A stretch of DNA of 64,000 nt from Ilex aquifolium (Eukaryota; Streptophyta; Magnoliopsida; Aquifoliales; Aquifoliaceae): NCBI GenBank assembly GCA_951799425.1, contig OX637394.1, forward strand, positions 15,876,001 to 15,940,000, written 5' to 3'. The translations under genes were made by a program, and so were the position numbers. Shown here piece after piece: positions 32,550-43,831 of this stretch (position 1 is the first letter of the stretch; each line of letters opens with the position of its first letter). A model generated the notes under the pieces. The model had not been told where the DNA came from. It made no database searches and was given only the letters and a program-made list of their open reading frames with translations.

Positions 32550-35165
32550 CCGGCCTCAAAGAACAGTTTCAGTGCCACCATCGACTCCCCCTTTGGCAAC
32601 CTCCGCCGGGGCGCTGAGTTCCTCGGGTCCAGCCATCTTAGCCTCTTCAGCTACCACAGTCGCCTTCTTGAACCCGAGAAGAGACACGAAGGGATCCAGG
32701 TCAAGATCAGGATAGGCCTCCTCGAGTTGCTCCTGAAGATTCACAAACCCCTTCACGAAGGCAAAGGCACTCTCTTTCAGAAGCTCCGACACCTAGGCCC
32801 GCAGAGATGACAATTCGGAGTCCTTGGCCACCAAATCGACATCTTTAGCCCTGAGCTCTGAGTCTTTGGCTATCAAGTCGGCCTCTTTGGCTTTGAGCTT
32901 GTCCTCCTTGTCCTTCATTTGTGAATCCTTGAGCTTGACGAAGTCTCGGTGGCGAGCATCCATCTCATCATTAATCCTCTTCAGCTCAGTGGCCTCCACC
33001 GATAGAATCCTCACCTTCTCCTCGGCGGCCTCCTTGCCCACCAACACGGTGTCTAGGGACTCCCTAGCCTTCAAGAGCTCCTGCTCGTGGTGAAAGTCCA
33101 TCATCTTCATACAGGCAAACGACTGAGAAAGAAAGAGGTTAGTCCATACCAGACCCGTGAAAATCTCAGCAAAAAGCAGCACCGGAGAAGGAGAAAAATA
33201 TAGGCAGAAAGTACCTCGGACAGGCCCCAGATAGCGCGGTGGACCTTCCAATCGAAAGGAACCTGCATGGCCACCCTAGGATCTGACGTGGAAATCATCT
33301 CGGATAAAACAGTAATGGCGGCCTCAGGGTCACGAAGGAAGCCACCCCCTTGCGCCTTGGACGAGGAAGGAATGGTTTCCACCTTCCGGCCTTCTTGTGA
33401 GACAGACTGAGGAGGAGCTTCAGACACCCCGGGCTGTCCCCTCGAAGCTCCCTCAGTTGAAGATTTGCTCTCAGGTGTTTCAAGGGGGGACGAGAGGGCA
33501 GCCACACCTCCATGGGAAGAAGGATCCTCTTTCTTCTACCCCGAGGAAACAGGCAGGGGCCCGGATACCGATGCTTCCTTGGATGATGGCGGCAAGCCCT
33601 TCACCAGCTTCCTTTTCTTCCTCGATTTCTCAGTGTCCGAGAACATCGCCATGATTAAATCTTGATTCATGGGCTCAAGCGACAATGCAGTCACTGGAGC
33701 TTGATCAATGGGAGGCCCGAGCTCGTAGTTAGCAAGGTTCTCGTAGGTCACCAGGTCAAAAAATGATCGCAACCCCAAAGCCTCGGCCCTAGCGACTCTA
33801 GCAGCCTCCTCAATGTCAAGATCTGGACAAAAATCTGCAAACCAGAAGCTAAGTAAGACAGTAAGGAGAAAACAACAAAGAATAACATATTGAAGATCCT
33901 TAAGAGTATTCCTTGGAATCCCCCAAAACCTGGGGATGCGGGGAACGTTGCCAGGTTCCCCAAACAGCTCTCATGAGTCGCCTCTAACAAAGAAAAACCT
34001 GGGTTTCCATCCCTTGTTGGAAGAGGGAAGCCCGAAAATTAGGTTCTTCGCCTTAACCCTTTTCGCAAAGTACAAGAAACCCAAGGAGGGAGAAGACTTA
34101 AGTTGGAAAAGAGAGGCGAACTCCCTAATGGTGGGATGAGAGTCGTTCCCATTCATAATCCAATGGACAAGGAACCCGGTCAGAAGGCCCCACTCATTTG
34201 GAGAAAGTCGAGCGGGGTAGACGTTGTAAAAACTGAGAACATTCTGAATAAAGGGATGAACAGGGAACCGCAGACCAGCGCGGAATGCAGACTCATAGAA
34301 ACAGACCAGCCCGGGAATGGAAGAATTACACCTCTCATGATCCTCGAGAGAATATAAGACAACGGAGTCAGGAAAACGATACTCCCGCCTCAGTTAATCT
34401 AAATCCTCGTTCTTAAGGCAACTAGGAGTCGCCTCCGCACAATAGGCCAGGTCGTTTTGGTTATGACGGATTCTTTTCCTAGGAGTCGGGGGAGGAATCG
34501 GTTTGAATTTCCTCTTCCTCAACGGGATAAAAGAGGAAGGAGGTAAGGATGAAAGAGGGCGAGCCTCTACTAAAGGTATTGAAGCAGAAACTCTAGGGGT
34601 AGACTCATAAACTGCCTCACCGGCGGTAAAAGAGCAGTCGCTCGAGGAACCCGAGGTACTCTCCTCGACCTCCTCACCTACCTGGTCCTCAGAATTCGAC
34701 TTAGAAGAGGAAACGACGAACTTCCTTATCAAAGGTTCAGGTTGCAAACCAGAGAGTAAGGAAGGCAAATGTAAAGCGCAATCCGTTAGAAATGGAAGTC
34801 TTAGACACCAACCTCTGAGGAATGATACCCTAAGCAAAGTAGAATGATCCACGAAATACGAAAGGGAGGAAAGGTCGTCGGAATGACTCATAAAGTAGCT
34901 AAATCTCCATATCAAAAAGCGGAACCCAAAGCCCCACCAGGGAGTGTTGAAGGGATCCAGGTCGAGCAAGAAAGAAGAAGGGAAGAGAGACGTACCTAGT
35001 AAAGACGCTAGAGGCAGAAAGGAACCGGAAACGCAGAGACCCTAAAGTCGCCCAAAAGTCTGCAACAAGACGCCTCGGAAGCCGAAGGAAGAGAATGAGA
35101 CGCAAGGAGGAGTTTCGAAAAATGCAAAGTGTACAAGGCGAAGGGATTTCCCCTTTTTATACAAA
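32550..35165 (-). other. Tat element: antisense module C
   Basis: A third minus-strand module. It has PF04195-like sequence ending NKGWKPRFFFVRGDS, then RSFFDLVTYENLANYELG (the counterpart of FFDLVTPQNLGRF in module A), and a basic KSRKKRKLVK signal. A long coiled coil follows, with KDSELRAKDVDLVAKDSEL repeats, and then a tail AFVKGFVNLQEQLEEAYPDLDLDPF. A TATA box (TATAAAAA on the minus strand, 35154-35161) lies about 50 bp before the first ATG (35105). Confidence 0.6.
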
Positions 35166-35414
35166 GTATTTAAAGCCCTGACAGGCAGATGCCAGGACAC
35201 GCCAAAGAAACCGCAGCGTTGGGCTCACCTAATGGTGACACGTGCGCGAGCCGTCCCATCATAACTGGCAAACATCAACTCGGCCCAAATTAGAGCAGAG
35301 TCGACTACCAGACATCTCCGCCACATTAGGAGATAATGAAAAATTTAGAAAAGACATTTCCAAACCCCAGGTCAGAGATGACGTCATCCTCGTGACCAGG
35401 GGCTGGGGGGCAAC

Positions 35415-36235
35415 TGATAAGGGTGAATTCTGGGCATGGGGCGCCATGACATCGGAGCCCAATATACCTTGAGAACCCAGAAGGTGGGCTTATTAGCCCA
35501 AAGGAAGTGCCTCTAATTAGCCCACAATAAAGGGCAGGAAGGGCCCTAAGATCAAGCCCAACGACTACGGAAGACCAGCAGCCCAGGCCCGGCCCAATCC
35601 AGTAGCAGCCAAAGGACAATCTGGGAACAAGAAATCACCCCCTTGTCCTGGAAAGGGTCCCGACGCGCCACGTGTCCAAGGGACAAGGGGAACATCTCTG
35701 AAACCTAAGATAACTACGCCTCCCCGGAGGTAGAAGGAGGTGGTGCGTAACGATCTAGAGATCGTGGGCACAGGGGCGCTGGCTAGTGCAAGCTTTTGCA
35801 GGACAAGGACTGGAGGTCCCCACAAGATCTGGAAAAAGGCAGGAGGAGCCGCCGAGAAACCTAGGACGAATGACCCATAAAAATAGAACAGTGCTATGTA
35901 GCCAGGAGGGATCGGAGAAAAACTTCCTCTGAGGATCACCGTCTTCGCCTCCCCCATTGTCTTGTCTATTCCCAGATATTCAGGAAGATAAAGCATATAC
36001 ATTTGTAAAGGTCCAGGGTCTGTAACCGAATGGTACTCACCTGAAATCAATACACGACCTCAAGGAGCAAGAGACTCCATTGTAGTGGACGTAGCCTTAG
36101 TCTATCGACTAAGGTGAACCACCTATATCCTGTGTCCTTTACGCTAGATAAATAAACTTCTCACTCTAAAAAACCTATTAAAACTCATTAGCATCCCATC
36201 GGTTGGGCTTGGGCTGTATTTTCCGAGGACCATCA
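35415..36235 (+). repeat. Right LTR of the Tat element
   Basis: 821 bp, preceded by a purine tract (CAGGGGCTGGGGGGCAAC) and followed by the ACAAC target duplication. Confidence 0.92.
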
Positions 36236-37234
36236 ACAACCATTTTTAAAAAAAATAAAAGAATAAAAAAAATTGTTCCTGTCAAGTTTTAATTGGATAA
36301 AAAGTAAAGGTATGGTACCCAATAAATATATTTTGGTACCAGAACCCGACCTTGATAACAATGGTGCATTTTAAAGGACTTCTTTCCTCCAATATAATTA
36401 TGGCAATTTGTGCATAACTCTATCTTTCTTCTTTGCATTCTAGTGAATCCCTAAAAGAGTTGCATTTTATGGTAAAATCAGTTGTTTAGTTACCACTATC
36501 AATGAGAATTCAATTTCCACTCGGCTGCATCAAACTTTCTCTCGAGCCATGGAAAGTTTTTTTATTTTATTTTTGTGTCACCTCCATGTTCAATAAATCT
36601 GACAATTCTCGAAGCCCATCAATTAGTTGATCATATACATATTTTAGTTTATGGTTATGGTTATAGATATATCAAGTTATGGTCGTGGACCCTCAACTAT
36701 TATCACGACGAGGGATGGACAAAAATCCATAACTCAGATTCTATATGTTTTTCATCCACTCATGAGGAATTGCCAAAATAGTTGCTCTACAAAGTGTTGT
36801 TGATGAACCATAAAGCTATCATGAGTTTTGATTGATTTTATTCCAAGTATAACAACAAATCTTCCACCATTAATGTTCCGTTTTGTATGAAAGATGGAAA
36901 GTAGGAAGGATGGAAAGTAGGAGTGATACACTTTCTATCCTTCAAGGAAGGAAAGTAGGAATGATACACTTTCTTTCCTTTGTGTTTGGTTGGATGGATG
37001 GAAAATAAAAGTGACTAAATTTTTTTTTATTTTTTTTTTGTGCTGGCTAAGATTAGGGGTGACAATCGAGTCGTGTCGTGTCAGATTCGTGTTGAGTCAT
37101 TATGGATTTGTGTCGATCATTAGTCAAATCTAACTCAACTCATTTAACTAATTGTGTCGTGTCGAATTGCAAGTTGACCTGTTTATTTTTATTTTTATTT
37201 TTTATTTTTTATTTTTTTATTTTTAAAAATTTTA

Positions 37235-37350
37235 AAAAAAAAATATATATATATATATATATAAATACATATTTTATCATTGTATTTTTATATGAAATTA
37301 ATATATATACATATATGTATATATATATATATATACATATATTAAAAAAT
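37235..37350. repeat. AT microsatellite
   Basis: Two TA runs (about 37243-37262 and 37305-37340) separated by AT-rich DNA, within the Tourist-like MITE. Upstream, near 37055, a TAGGGGTGACAATCGAGTCG word resembles a hAT MITE end, but I find no partner end. Confidence 0.8.
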
Positions 37351-37502
37351 ATATAGACAAATAAGATACATCTCAACACAAATAATTAACTTTCCTTCCG
37401 ATTTTGGAGGGATTGATTTTAGTGAGTTGGAAAGAAAGTTAATCCATCCACTTTTCCATCATTCCTACTTTCTTTCCTTATCAAACATGATGTTTTATCT
37501 AT

Positions 37503-37671
37503 GAGCAATGCTATAGGGACCTTATTTGAGGACCTAATGATGTGGCTTTAATGCAACCATTGGATTAGTTGAGAGTTCCAATGTTAGATGGAGCCCACAA
37601 CCAATCCAATGGTTGTACATCATTAGGTTCCTAGATTAGGTCCTCAAATTAGGTTCAAATAACATTTTCCC
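37503..37671. mobile_element. 169-bp Mutator-like MITE
   Basis: Perfect 9-bp duplication TTTATCTAT (37494-37502 and 37672-37680). Starts GAGCAATGCTATAGG and ends ACATTTTCCC. Nearly palindromic, with arms around GAGGACCTAATGATG and AACCATTGGATT. Same terminal words as the MITE at 20671-20813. Confidence 0.75.
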
Positions 37672-38300
37672 TTTATCTATCCCTCCCACTTTCCATCCTT
37701 CTAACTTTCTATCCTTCCATTTTTCCATCGTACCAAACGGAGCATAAGAGTGCAAAACAAAGTCAAGCATTGAGTGAAATGAGTTTGTTTGAGTGATTAA
37801 GGAGCTATCTACCTTTAGGCATAACTTGAGTTCGAGTCTCACCAACTATATAGCAAAACCTTCCACTATACTCTCAAGAGTTGATCAAATCTATCATCAC
37901 ACATTAATAAAATTAATGTCAAGAACTTACACACTCTAGTTGCCAAAAAAAAAGAACTTACATACTCAACTCAACAACCGAAGCTTTGTCTCAATTTTTA
38001 TGGGATCAGCTATATAAATTTTGTTATGCAAGATTAAGAGTTTAAAATTTACATAGTAACTAGAAATTTTATATAATTTGAAATTTCAAGATGACTTGAT
38101 CGTTACCATGAAAAAGAGTAATTGGTAATTGACATGTAGCAACTTAGTTATGAGTTTGTTTAATTACTCTAATACCCTTAATTATCTATTTACCGAATTA
38201 GCTAAGCTGAATTAAGAAACAAAATCAATTCATTAACTAAGGTTGTGTTCGTTAAAACTGAAAGCTGAAGCCTAAAAGCTGAAGTCTGAAAGCTGAAAGT

Positions 38301-38940
38301 TGAATGCTGAATTTGTGTACTGTTTGATATCCACTGAAATTTAAGTACTGAATTAAAACAAACAGTTTGATAACTACACAAAGCTGACGTCTGAAAATAA
38401 ATTAATTTCCAGTTTTACACTTCCACTCTTTAATTTAAAAATATTTATAAAAAATGATTTTATCTAATAAAAAATGACAATATATAAAATCAATTTAATT
38501 AAAAGTTGAATGCTGAAAGTTGAATGCTGAATTTGTGTATTGTTTGATATCCACTGAAATTTAAGTACTGAATTAAACCAAACTGTTTGATAATTACACA
38601 GAGCTGACGTCTGAAAATAAATTAATTTCCAGTTTTACACTTCCACTCTTTAATTTAAAAATATTTATAAAAGATGATTTTATCTAATAAAAAATGACAA
38701 TATATAAAATCAATTTAATTAAAAGTTGAATGCTGAAAGTTGAATGCTGAATTTGTGTACTGTTTGATATCCATTGAAATTTAAGTACTGAATTAAACCA
38801 AACTGTTTGATAACTACACAGAGCTGACGTCTGAAAATAAATTAATTTTCAGTTTTACACTTCCACTCTTTAATTTAAAAATATTTATAAAAAATGATTT
38901 TATCTAATAAAAAATGACAATATATAAAATCAATTTAATT
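38301..38940. repeat. 220-bp tandem triplication inside the Harbinger element
   Basis: Three near-identical units starting TGAATGCTGAATTTGTG at 38301, 38521 and 38741, the last shortened by about 20 bp. The units contain CAGTTTGATAA and GACGTCTGAAAATAAATTAA. The array lies between the left end and the transposase 3' end. Confidence 0.92.
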
Positions 38941-39066
38941 CATAACATAAATCATAATCACTATTATCATATCATAGTCTACATTTAACAAACATGATAA
39001 TAAAATTAAATTAATTTAAACTAATCACTTATAGCTACCAATTGTCATAAATTTTAAAAATTACAA

Positions 39067-40424
39067 CTAGGATATAAATGAAGAGTTTAGTTGTCGTGCA
39101 ATTTGTTCACACAAATTGAGCATAAAAATTTGATCAGCTTGTGTCCTTCTTCTTCCAGCTTCCAAGCTAGTTGAAGTATGCAAATTTTGATGGGGATTGT
39201 CATAAGTAGCATTGACATCACTAAACTGCTCCAAAAAAATATCTGTGATACGGGTTCGTCGGATAAAATTATGTATGCTTATACAAACAATTACAATATT
39301 CCTTTGTACAACAAAAGAATATGATGACATCTTTTTTAGTATCGGAAAATGAGCTTTCATTACTCCAAAAGCACGTTCAATCACATTTCTTAACTTAGCA
39401 TGTGCTTGGTTGAATAACTCTTCTTTTGTTCTTGAACGAAGATTTTGAAAATCAGACAACCAATACCGCACATTACAATAGGGTAACCTAAATCCACGAG
39501 TATGTGTATATGCCGCATCGCATAAAAAGTATTTATCTGCATAAATAATATAAAATAAATTATCTACATAAATATTTTGTAACATTAATTAAATATTTTC
39601 ATCTAACCTGGAGGAAGAATTGAGAAATTATTAGCTAGATCACTCATTTTTTCTTTTAGAACTCTCGAGTCATGTGCTGCCCCTTCCAACCTGCCCAGAC
39701 AAATGTGAACACAAGGTCAAAATCACATATAGCAAGTACATTTTGAAAACATTCTCTTTTGCCTCTTCCTCTGTATGGAACTTGTTCGTCTGGTGGTATA
39801 ACAGCAGAAATAAGAGTTCCATCAAGTGCACCCACCGCACCCTTTCAAAAATAAATACGTTAGTATAAATGTGAGAATTTTAAAAAGCTATAAATCATTA
39901 TATATCCTATGAAATAAAAATAAAACGAAAAAAAATACCTTAAATATTCATCTGAGCCGACGGTGATGACTTATGTGATTAACTGAATTCGTAGTTGTTG
40001 GGACAATCATCTCTTTTGAAAAATGGAGCATAGCACATAATACTTTATGAAAGTATTTATGTATTGTTTGTGTTGAATGATTGAATCTTCATTTCACAAA
40101 ACGATTTCGTATGTTATGACTCAATGTTATGAGAAACATTGTCATCTTCTCTTCTATGGATACTTAACGATTATCTTCAAGCCACCCTCTATTTCGAAAA
40201 TGACCACATAAACTTATAAAAGCTTCTTTTTTCATCCTTAACATCTCTTGACAATGACTTGGATTTTCATCAAGTATTTCATTTAAATATCCAGACCCAC
40301 GAAGCAAACCATCAGTGTCTGGCCTCCGTCCAACACGTTTTTTCCTCAATATTTTGAATATCAAAGAAGTTACAACAACCTTCAATGCACACTTTTGTTT
40401 TTCAGACAACATGCTGTTGGACAA
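39067..40424 (-). pseudogene. Harbinger transposase (exons 40424..39939, 39841..39608, 39536..39067)
   Basis: HARBI1/ALP1-like DDE nuclease that would excise and reinsert the element. Exon 1 carries the N-terminal region (GSGYLNEILDENPSHCQEMLRM, then MFLITLSHNIRNR). Exon 2 has the first catalytic aspartate in GALDGTLISAVIPP. Exon 3 has the second in YFLCDAAY and the glutamate in NVIERAFGVMK. GT-AG introns fit. The copy is broken: exon 1 has three in-frame stops (one replaces the codon after EDNR, two look like arginine codons turned into TGA), and one base is missing in exon 2 just after FVWAGW. All three catalytic residues remain. Confidence 0.88.
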
Positions 40425-40786
40425 TATTAATAAAATCTAATCAGTCTAACATAAGACAATTTAACTATGTATGTCAGTTTTCAAAATAATTAATATTCAA
40501 AAATCTCTATAGATAATTTCAACAATAACAATGCCATCAATGCATGATATATTTATTGAAACTATTTCAAAAATTATAAAACAAATAAATTTAAACAATC
40601 TTTCACATTCAAAATATCCATAAATTCTTCCTATAAAAATAATACTCATAATTTCTAGTAATTCCTAAAATTCAAAGCAACTTTAGTTTATTGCCATTCA
40701 TTTCTATTCACGTCTTTCTAACTACTTCTGGTTTTTGACGTAATAACTTCCACTGTTCTCTGTATGCTTTACTCTCACAAAAAACA

Positions 40787-41559
40787 CTAATTACTCATTT
40801 CAAATAGTTGCATCTCATCCAAAATACGATTGCATTCTTCTATACTTGGTCCATCAACATTTTGTAATGTCTTAAGAGCTTCAAATAGTTGTTCATCAAG
40901 GTCACTATGTTTGCTTTTCTTTTGACGTTTATTGTCTTGTTTTGTCACATCCTTTGGTGAAGAAGGTGTCTCAACATATTCAAAGTCAAGATTAATCGGT
41001 GCTTGTGATTGCGAGCAGACCATATCCGTAGGCAACCCTACCTTCGATGGACCCCATGAATTTTTTCCAGTTGCTCTAAAACCATCAAACAAAACTTTTA
41101 ACTCATTTGCATACTGTAATTCATTATAGCGAAATTGCTTTGCATCTGGATTAGCCTGTGACATAAAAATATAAAAAATCTCAAGAATTATTTGTGTTAT
41201 AATTCTATAAGAATAATTAACAATGAATAAAGTAATACCTTTATATACTCCTCCCATTCTATTGAACTCCAATTTACAGTATTTGTTTCTGGATCGTAAC
41301 CATTTCCAGTTTTTGATATTATTTTTGACCATATTCCATATTTTGTTCTTAGATATTCCCACTGATTCTTCAATTGTTTATGAGAGAAGTCAACATTCTT
41401 CTGCTCCTTTAAAGCTACCCTCATACAATTCCAAGATTCTTTTTTCAAGCTACCTCCATTTCTTCCTTTATCAGATGATTCTTGCACACACATATCTATA
41501 AAGATTTTAAGCAAATCTGGATCCTTCCAATTTGCTCTAGCACCATCACTAGAAGTCAT
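40787..41559 (-). CDS. Harbinger MYB/SANT-like protein (exons 41559..41239, 41155..40787)
   Basis: Second gene of PIF/Harbinger elements. It gives 229 residues without a stop, with a GT-AG intron of 83 bp in phase 0. Residues about 8-107 form a Myb/SANT-like DNA-binding domain (Myb_DNA-bind_3: ARANWKDPDLLKIFIDMC, HKQLKNQWEYLRTKYGIW, WEEYIK). The C-terminal half is polar, with a basic KRQKKSKH signal. Such proteins bind the subterminal repeats and bring the transposase to the DNA and into the nucleus. The ATG at 41559 is chosen because the frame further upstream has no ATG. It is intact while the transposase beside it is not, and it could act in trans on relatives. Confidence 0.82.
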
Positions 41560-42952
41560 CCCTACATAACCATTTTTTAACAAAATATCAGACTATGTGG
41601 TGTTGTTTAAAATTGTCAAATTATTATTGTGACCCACTAGAATAGTTAACATAATACAAAAAAATTGATGATTACAAGAATTGAAGAACACAAGGCAATT
41701 AACCAATTAAAAAAAAAACAACAACAAATAAATAATCAAATCACATAGATATTATTATTTTTTATTAAAACTTAGAAACCAGTCGATAGTAGCTCTGTGT
41801 ATGCGGTTAGCTTATAGTTCAAGAACCTGTTCTAGTTGGTTGTATACGTTCTTTCATTCAGTTAAATATTCAAAACTTCAGCTAACATTCAGACTACGTA
41901 ATAAAAGAACTGTTAGGTCTATAATGCCTACAATTCAACCATCTAAATGATTGCATGTTAATTATGAATCTTTGGGCACAATCAACAACCTTAGAAAGTC
42001 AAGAAAATTTGTTTCTCCAACTCACTGTGTCTGTGCGCGAGTGTATTTTGGTGTGTTTCAATATGCACATTTATATATCAAACAACCTACACATTAATTC
42101 ATTTACATTAAATTAGACTATCCAAGATAAGGCCAGAACAATGCAAAAACCCTAATTCCCAAAGACAAATTATTTTCAAGAAAATTAATTAATTACCAAG
42201 GATTCCTTTGGATTCACTCACTTGATAGTTCTTTTTTATTGAACAGACTCACTAGATAATTCAATAACCCATAAATTAATTTAACATAAAAAAAAAACCT
42301 TGAAATTGTTGGCATCTATAAACACACTCAATAACAAAAATCATAATCTATGACCATTAACTTGAAATTCTTCGTTCACTCGATGGTTCAGTAACCCATA
42401 ATAAACTTAACAAACAAAAAAAATAAAAAATTCTTGAAATTCTTGGCATCTATATATACACTCACACACAAGTGATTTCGTTCTGTGTGTGTGTGTGTGT
42501 GTGTTTAATTTTGTGTGTATTTAATTATGATTGTGTGTGTAGTTGCATGTGTTAATTTGCTTGTGTGTTGTTGCATCAAGAACAAATGAGGAAGAATGGA
42601 AGAAAAAGATAAGAAGAACATACCCGCAGTTTGGAAGGCGATGGCAGAGGCAACGAAGAAGAAGTGTGAGATTGTGGAGAAGAGGCAAATGAGATGAAGG
42701 AGATATGTGTAAGGGTTGTGAAACAATTGGGGCAAATTTGTCAAATAAAATTTTATTAAAAAAAACTAATTGCCGAGCGTTTTCAGTCTTCAATATTAAG
42801 TAGGTAAGAGCTACTTAAAATTTTGCCTTGCATTTAGGTGGCACTTATTTTATTAAGGAGTTGTAATATTGGGTTATCAAACGAGCTTAATTCGTTAAGC
42901 ACTGAAAGTGTTCAGTTTTAAGACTTAAGTTAGCTAATCAAACACACCCTAA

Positions 42953-43794
42953 GTTGCTATTTCAATGGAGTTTCATTCAAACTCCAAACACAGAATGCTC
43001 ATGCAAGATTCAAGGGGGAAACTTTGAAATTGATGCAATCCTTCCATAAAAATGTGCAACTGAAATTCTTTCCATGAAAAAAGACAAATTTTTAGATTTC
43101 AAGAGCAACTATTTTCTTATATTAAAATATTATAATTTTCCTAAAAAGTTCTTACTTATTAACACCCAAATCTCTAAAACATTCATAAATCTTATGAATT
43201 TGGGTTCTTAAATAAAAGAGTGACATAATTAAGAAATAGCGTGACATCAAAAAAAAATATCAAATAGTGAATTCACACATTAAAGAGTGAGATAATTAAA
43301 AAATAGTGTGACATCAAAGAGTGATATAATTTTAAAAATAATGTGACATCAAATGGTGACATAATTTTAAAAATAGTCTGTCATAATCAAAAAGTGACAT
43401 AATTTTAAAATTAGTGTGACATCAAACAGTGAATTGACACATTAATCCATAATTATACAATTACTAAAATAAGGTGATATCAAAAAGTGAATCTAATATG
43501 CTGTTGGCACCTTCGAACCCATTTTTCTCGTTCTTTCTTTCTCTCTCTCTCTCAAAATGGACGAAAAGTTACGGAAGATCTTTTGGTGAAGATATTAATT
43601 CCTCCATTGTTCAGATGTCTCCAAGGAATTTATTACGAGTAGTATACATAATTACAAAAAGTGCCTCTTAATTTTATTGAAATGACGATCTAGCTCCGTT
43701 GTTTATCCTATGAAGTTTGAACCCTTCGTCGTTAAGGATGACAAAATAAATAGTTGTATACAGTGGCTTGCAGATTAGGAGGGGGGGGGGGGGG

Positions 43795-43831
<37 letters not shown>

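Larger units (their letters stand above)
21215..36235 (+). mobile_element. Ty3/gypsy LTR retrotransposon, Tat lineage, 15.0 kb
   Basis: Two LTRs of 821 bp with TG and CA ends and a perfect 5-bp target duplication ACAAC (21210-21214 and 36236-36240). TGGCGCCGT, a tRNA-Asp type primer site, follows the left LTR near 22039. A purine tract precedes the right LTR. Gag, aspartic protease, reverse transcriptase, RNase H, a second archaeal-type RNase H and integrase follow in that order, and the extra RNase H assigns it to Tat. A long region between integrase and the 3' LTR carries antisense coding modules. It is broken, with roughly half a dozen or more interruptions in gag-pol. By eye the LTRs differ by about 5 percent, which is some two million years at fast plant rates and more at tree rates. 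Confidence 0.9.
36874..37744. mobile_element. Tourist-like MITE with nested MITE
   Basis: TAA duplicates at 36871-36873 and 37745-37747, and the empty site TAA is at 9312-9314. The ends are inverted repeats: TGTTCCGTTTTGTATG and, reverse complemented, TGCTCCGTTTGGTACG. GATGGAAAG/CTTTCCATC words recur near both ends. The interior holds a pure AT microsatellite and a second MITE (37503-37671). No transposase. Confidence 0.75.
36241..38237. other. Remainder of spacer X and block P, second copy
   Basis: Colinear with 8730-9808 apart from the MITE at 36874-37744. Contains a second SINE-like relic (37762-37925). I see no gene in it. Confidence 0.7.
38241..42949 (-). mobile_element. PIF/Harbinger DNA transposon, 4.7 kb
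   Basis: The insert is defined exactly by the empty site at 9809-9811 and TAA duplications (38238-38240 and 42950-42952). The ends are inverted repeats: GGTTGTGTTCGTTA at the left and GGGTGTGTTTGATTA at the right, reverse complemented. It carries the two genes expected of the superfamily on the minus strand: a decayed DDE transposase and an apparently intact MYB/SANT protein. CTGAAAGCTGAAG words near the left end and ACTGAAAGTGTTCAG at the right are likely subterminal binding repeats. DNA without genes at 41584-42948 is AT-rich promoter-side sequence with a GT microsatellite (42489-42506). Confidence 0.92.

Noticed and set aside
36950-37100. hAT MITE starting TAGGGGTGACAATCGAGTCG near 37055
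   Set aside because: Only one end can be seen. No inverted partner or 8-bp duplication within the surrounding Tourist-like MITE.
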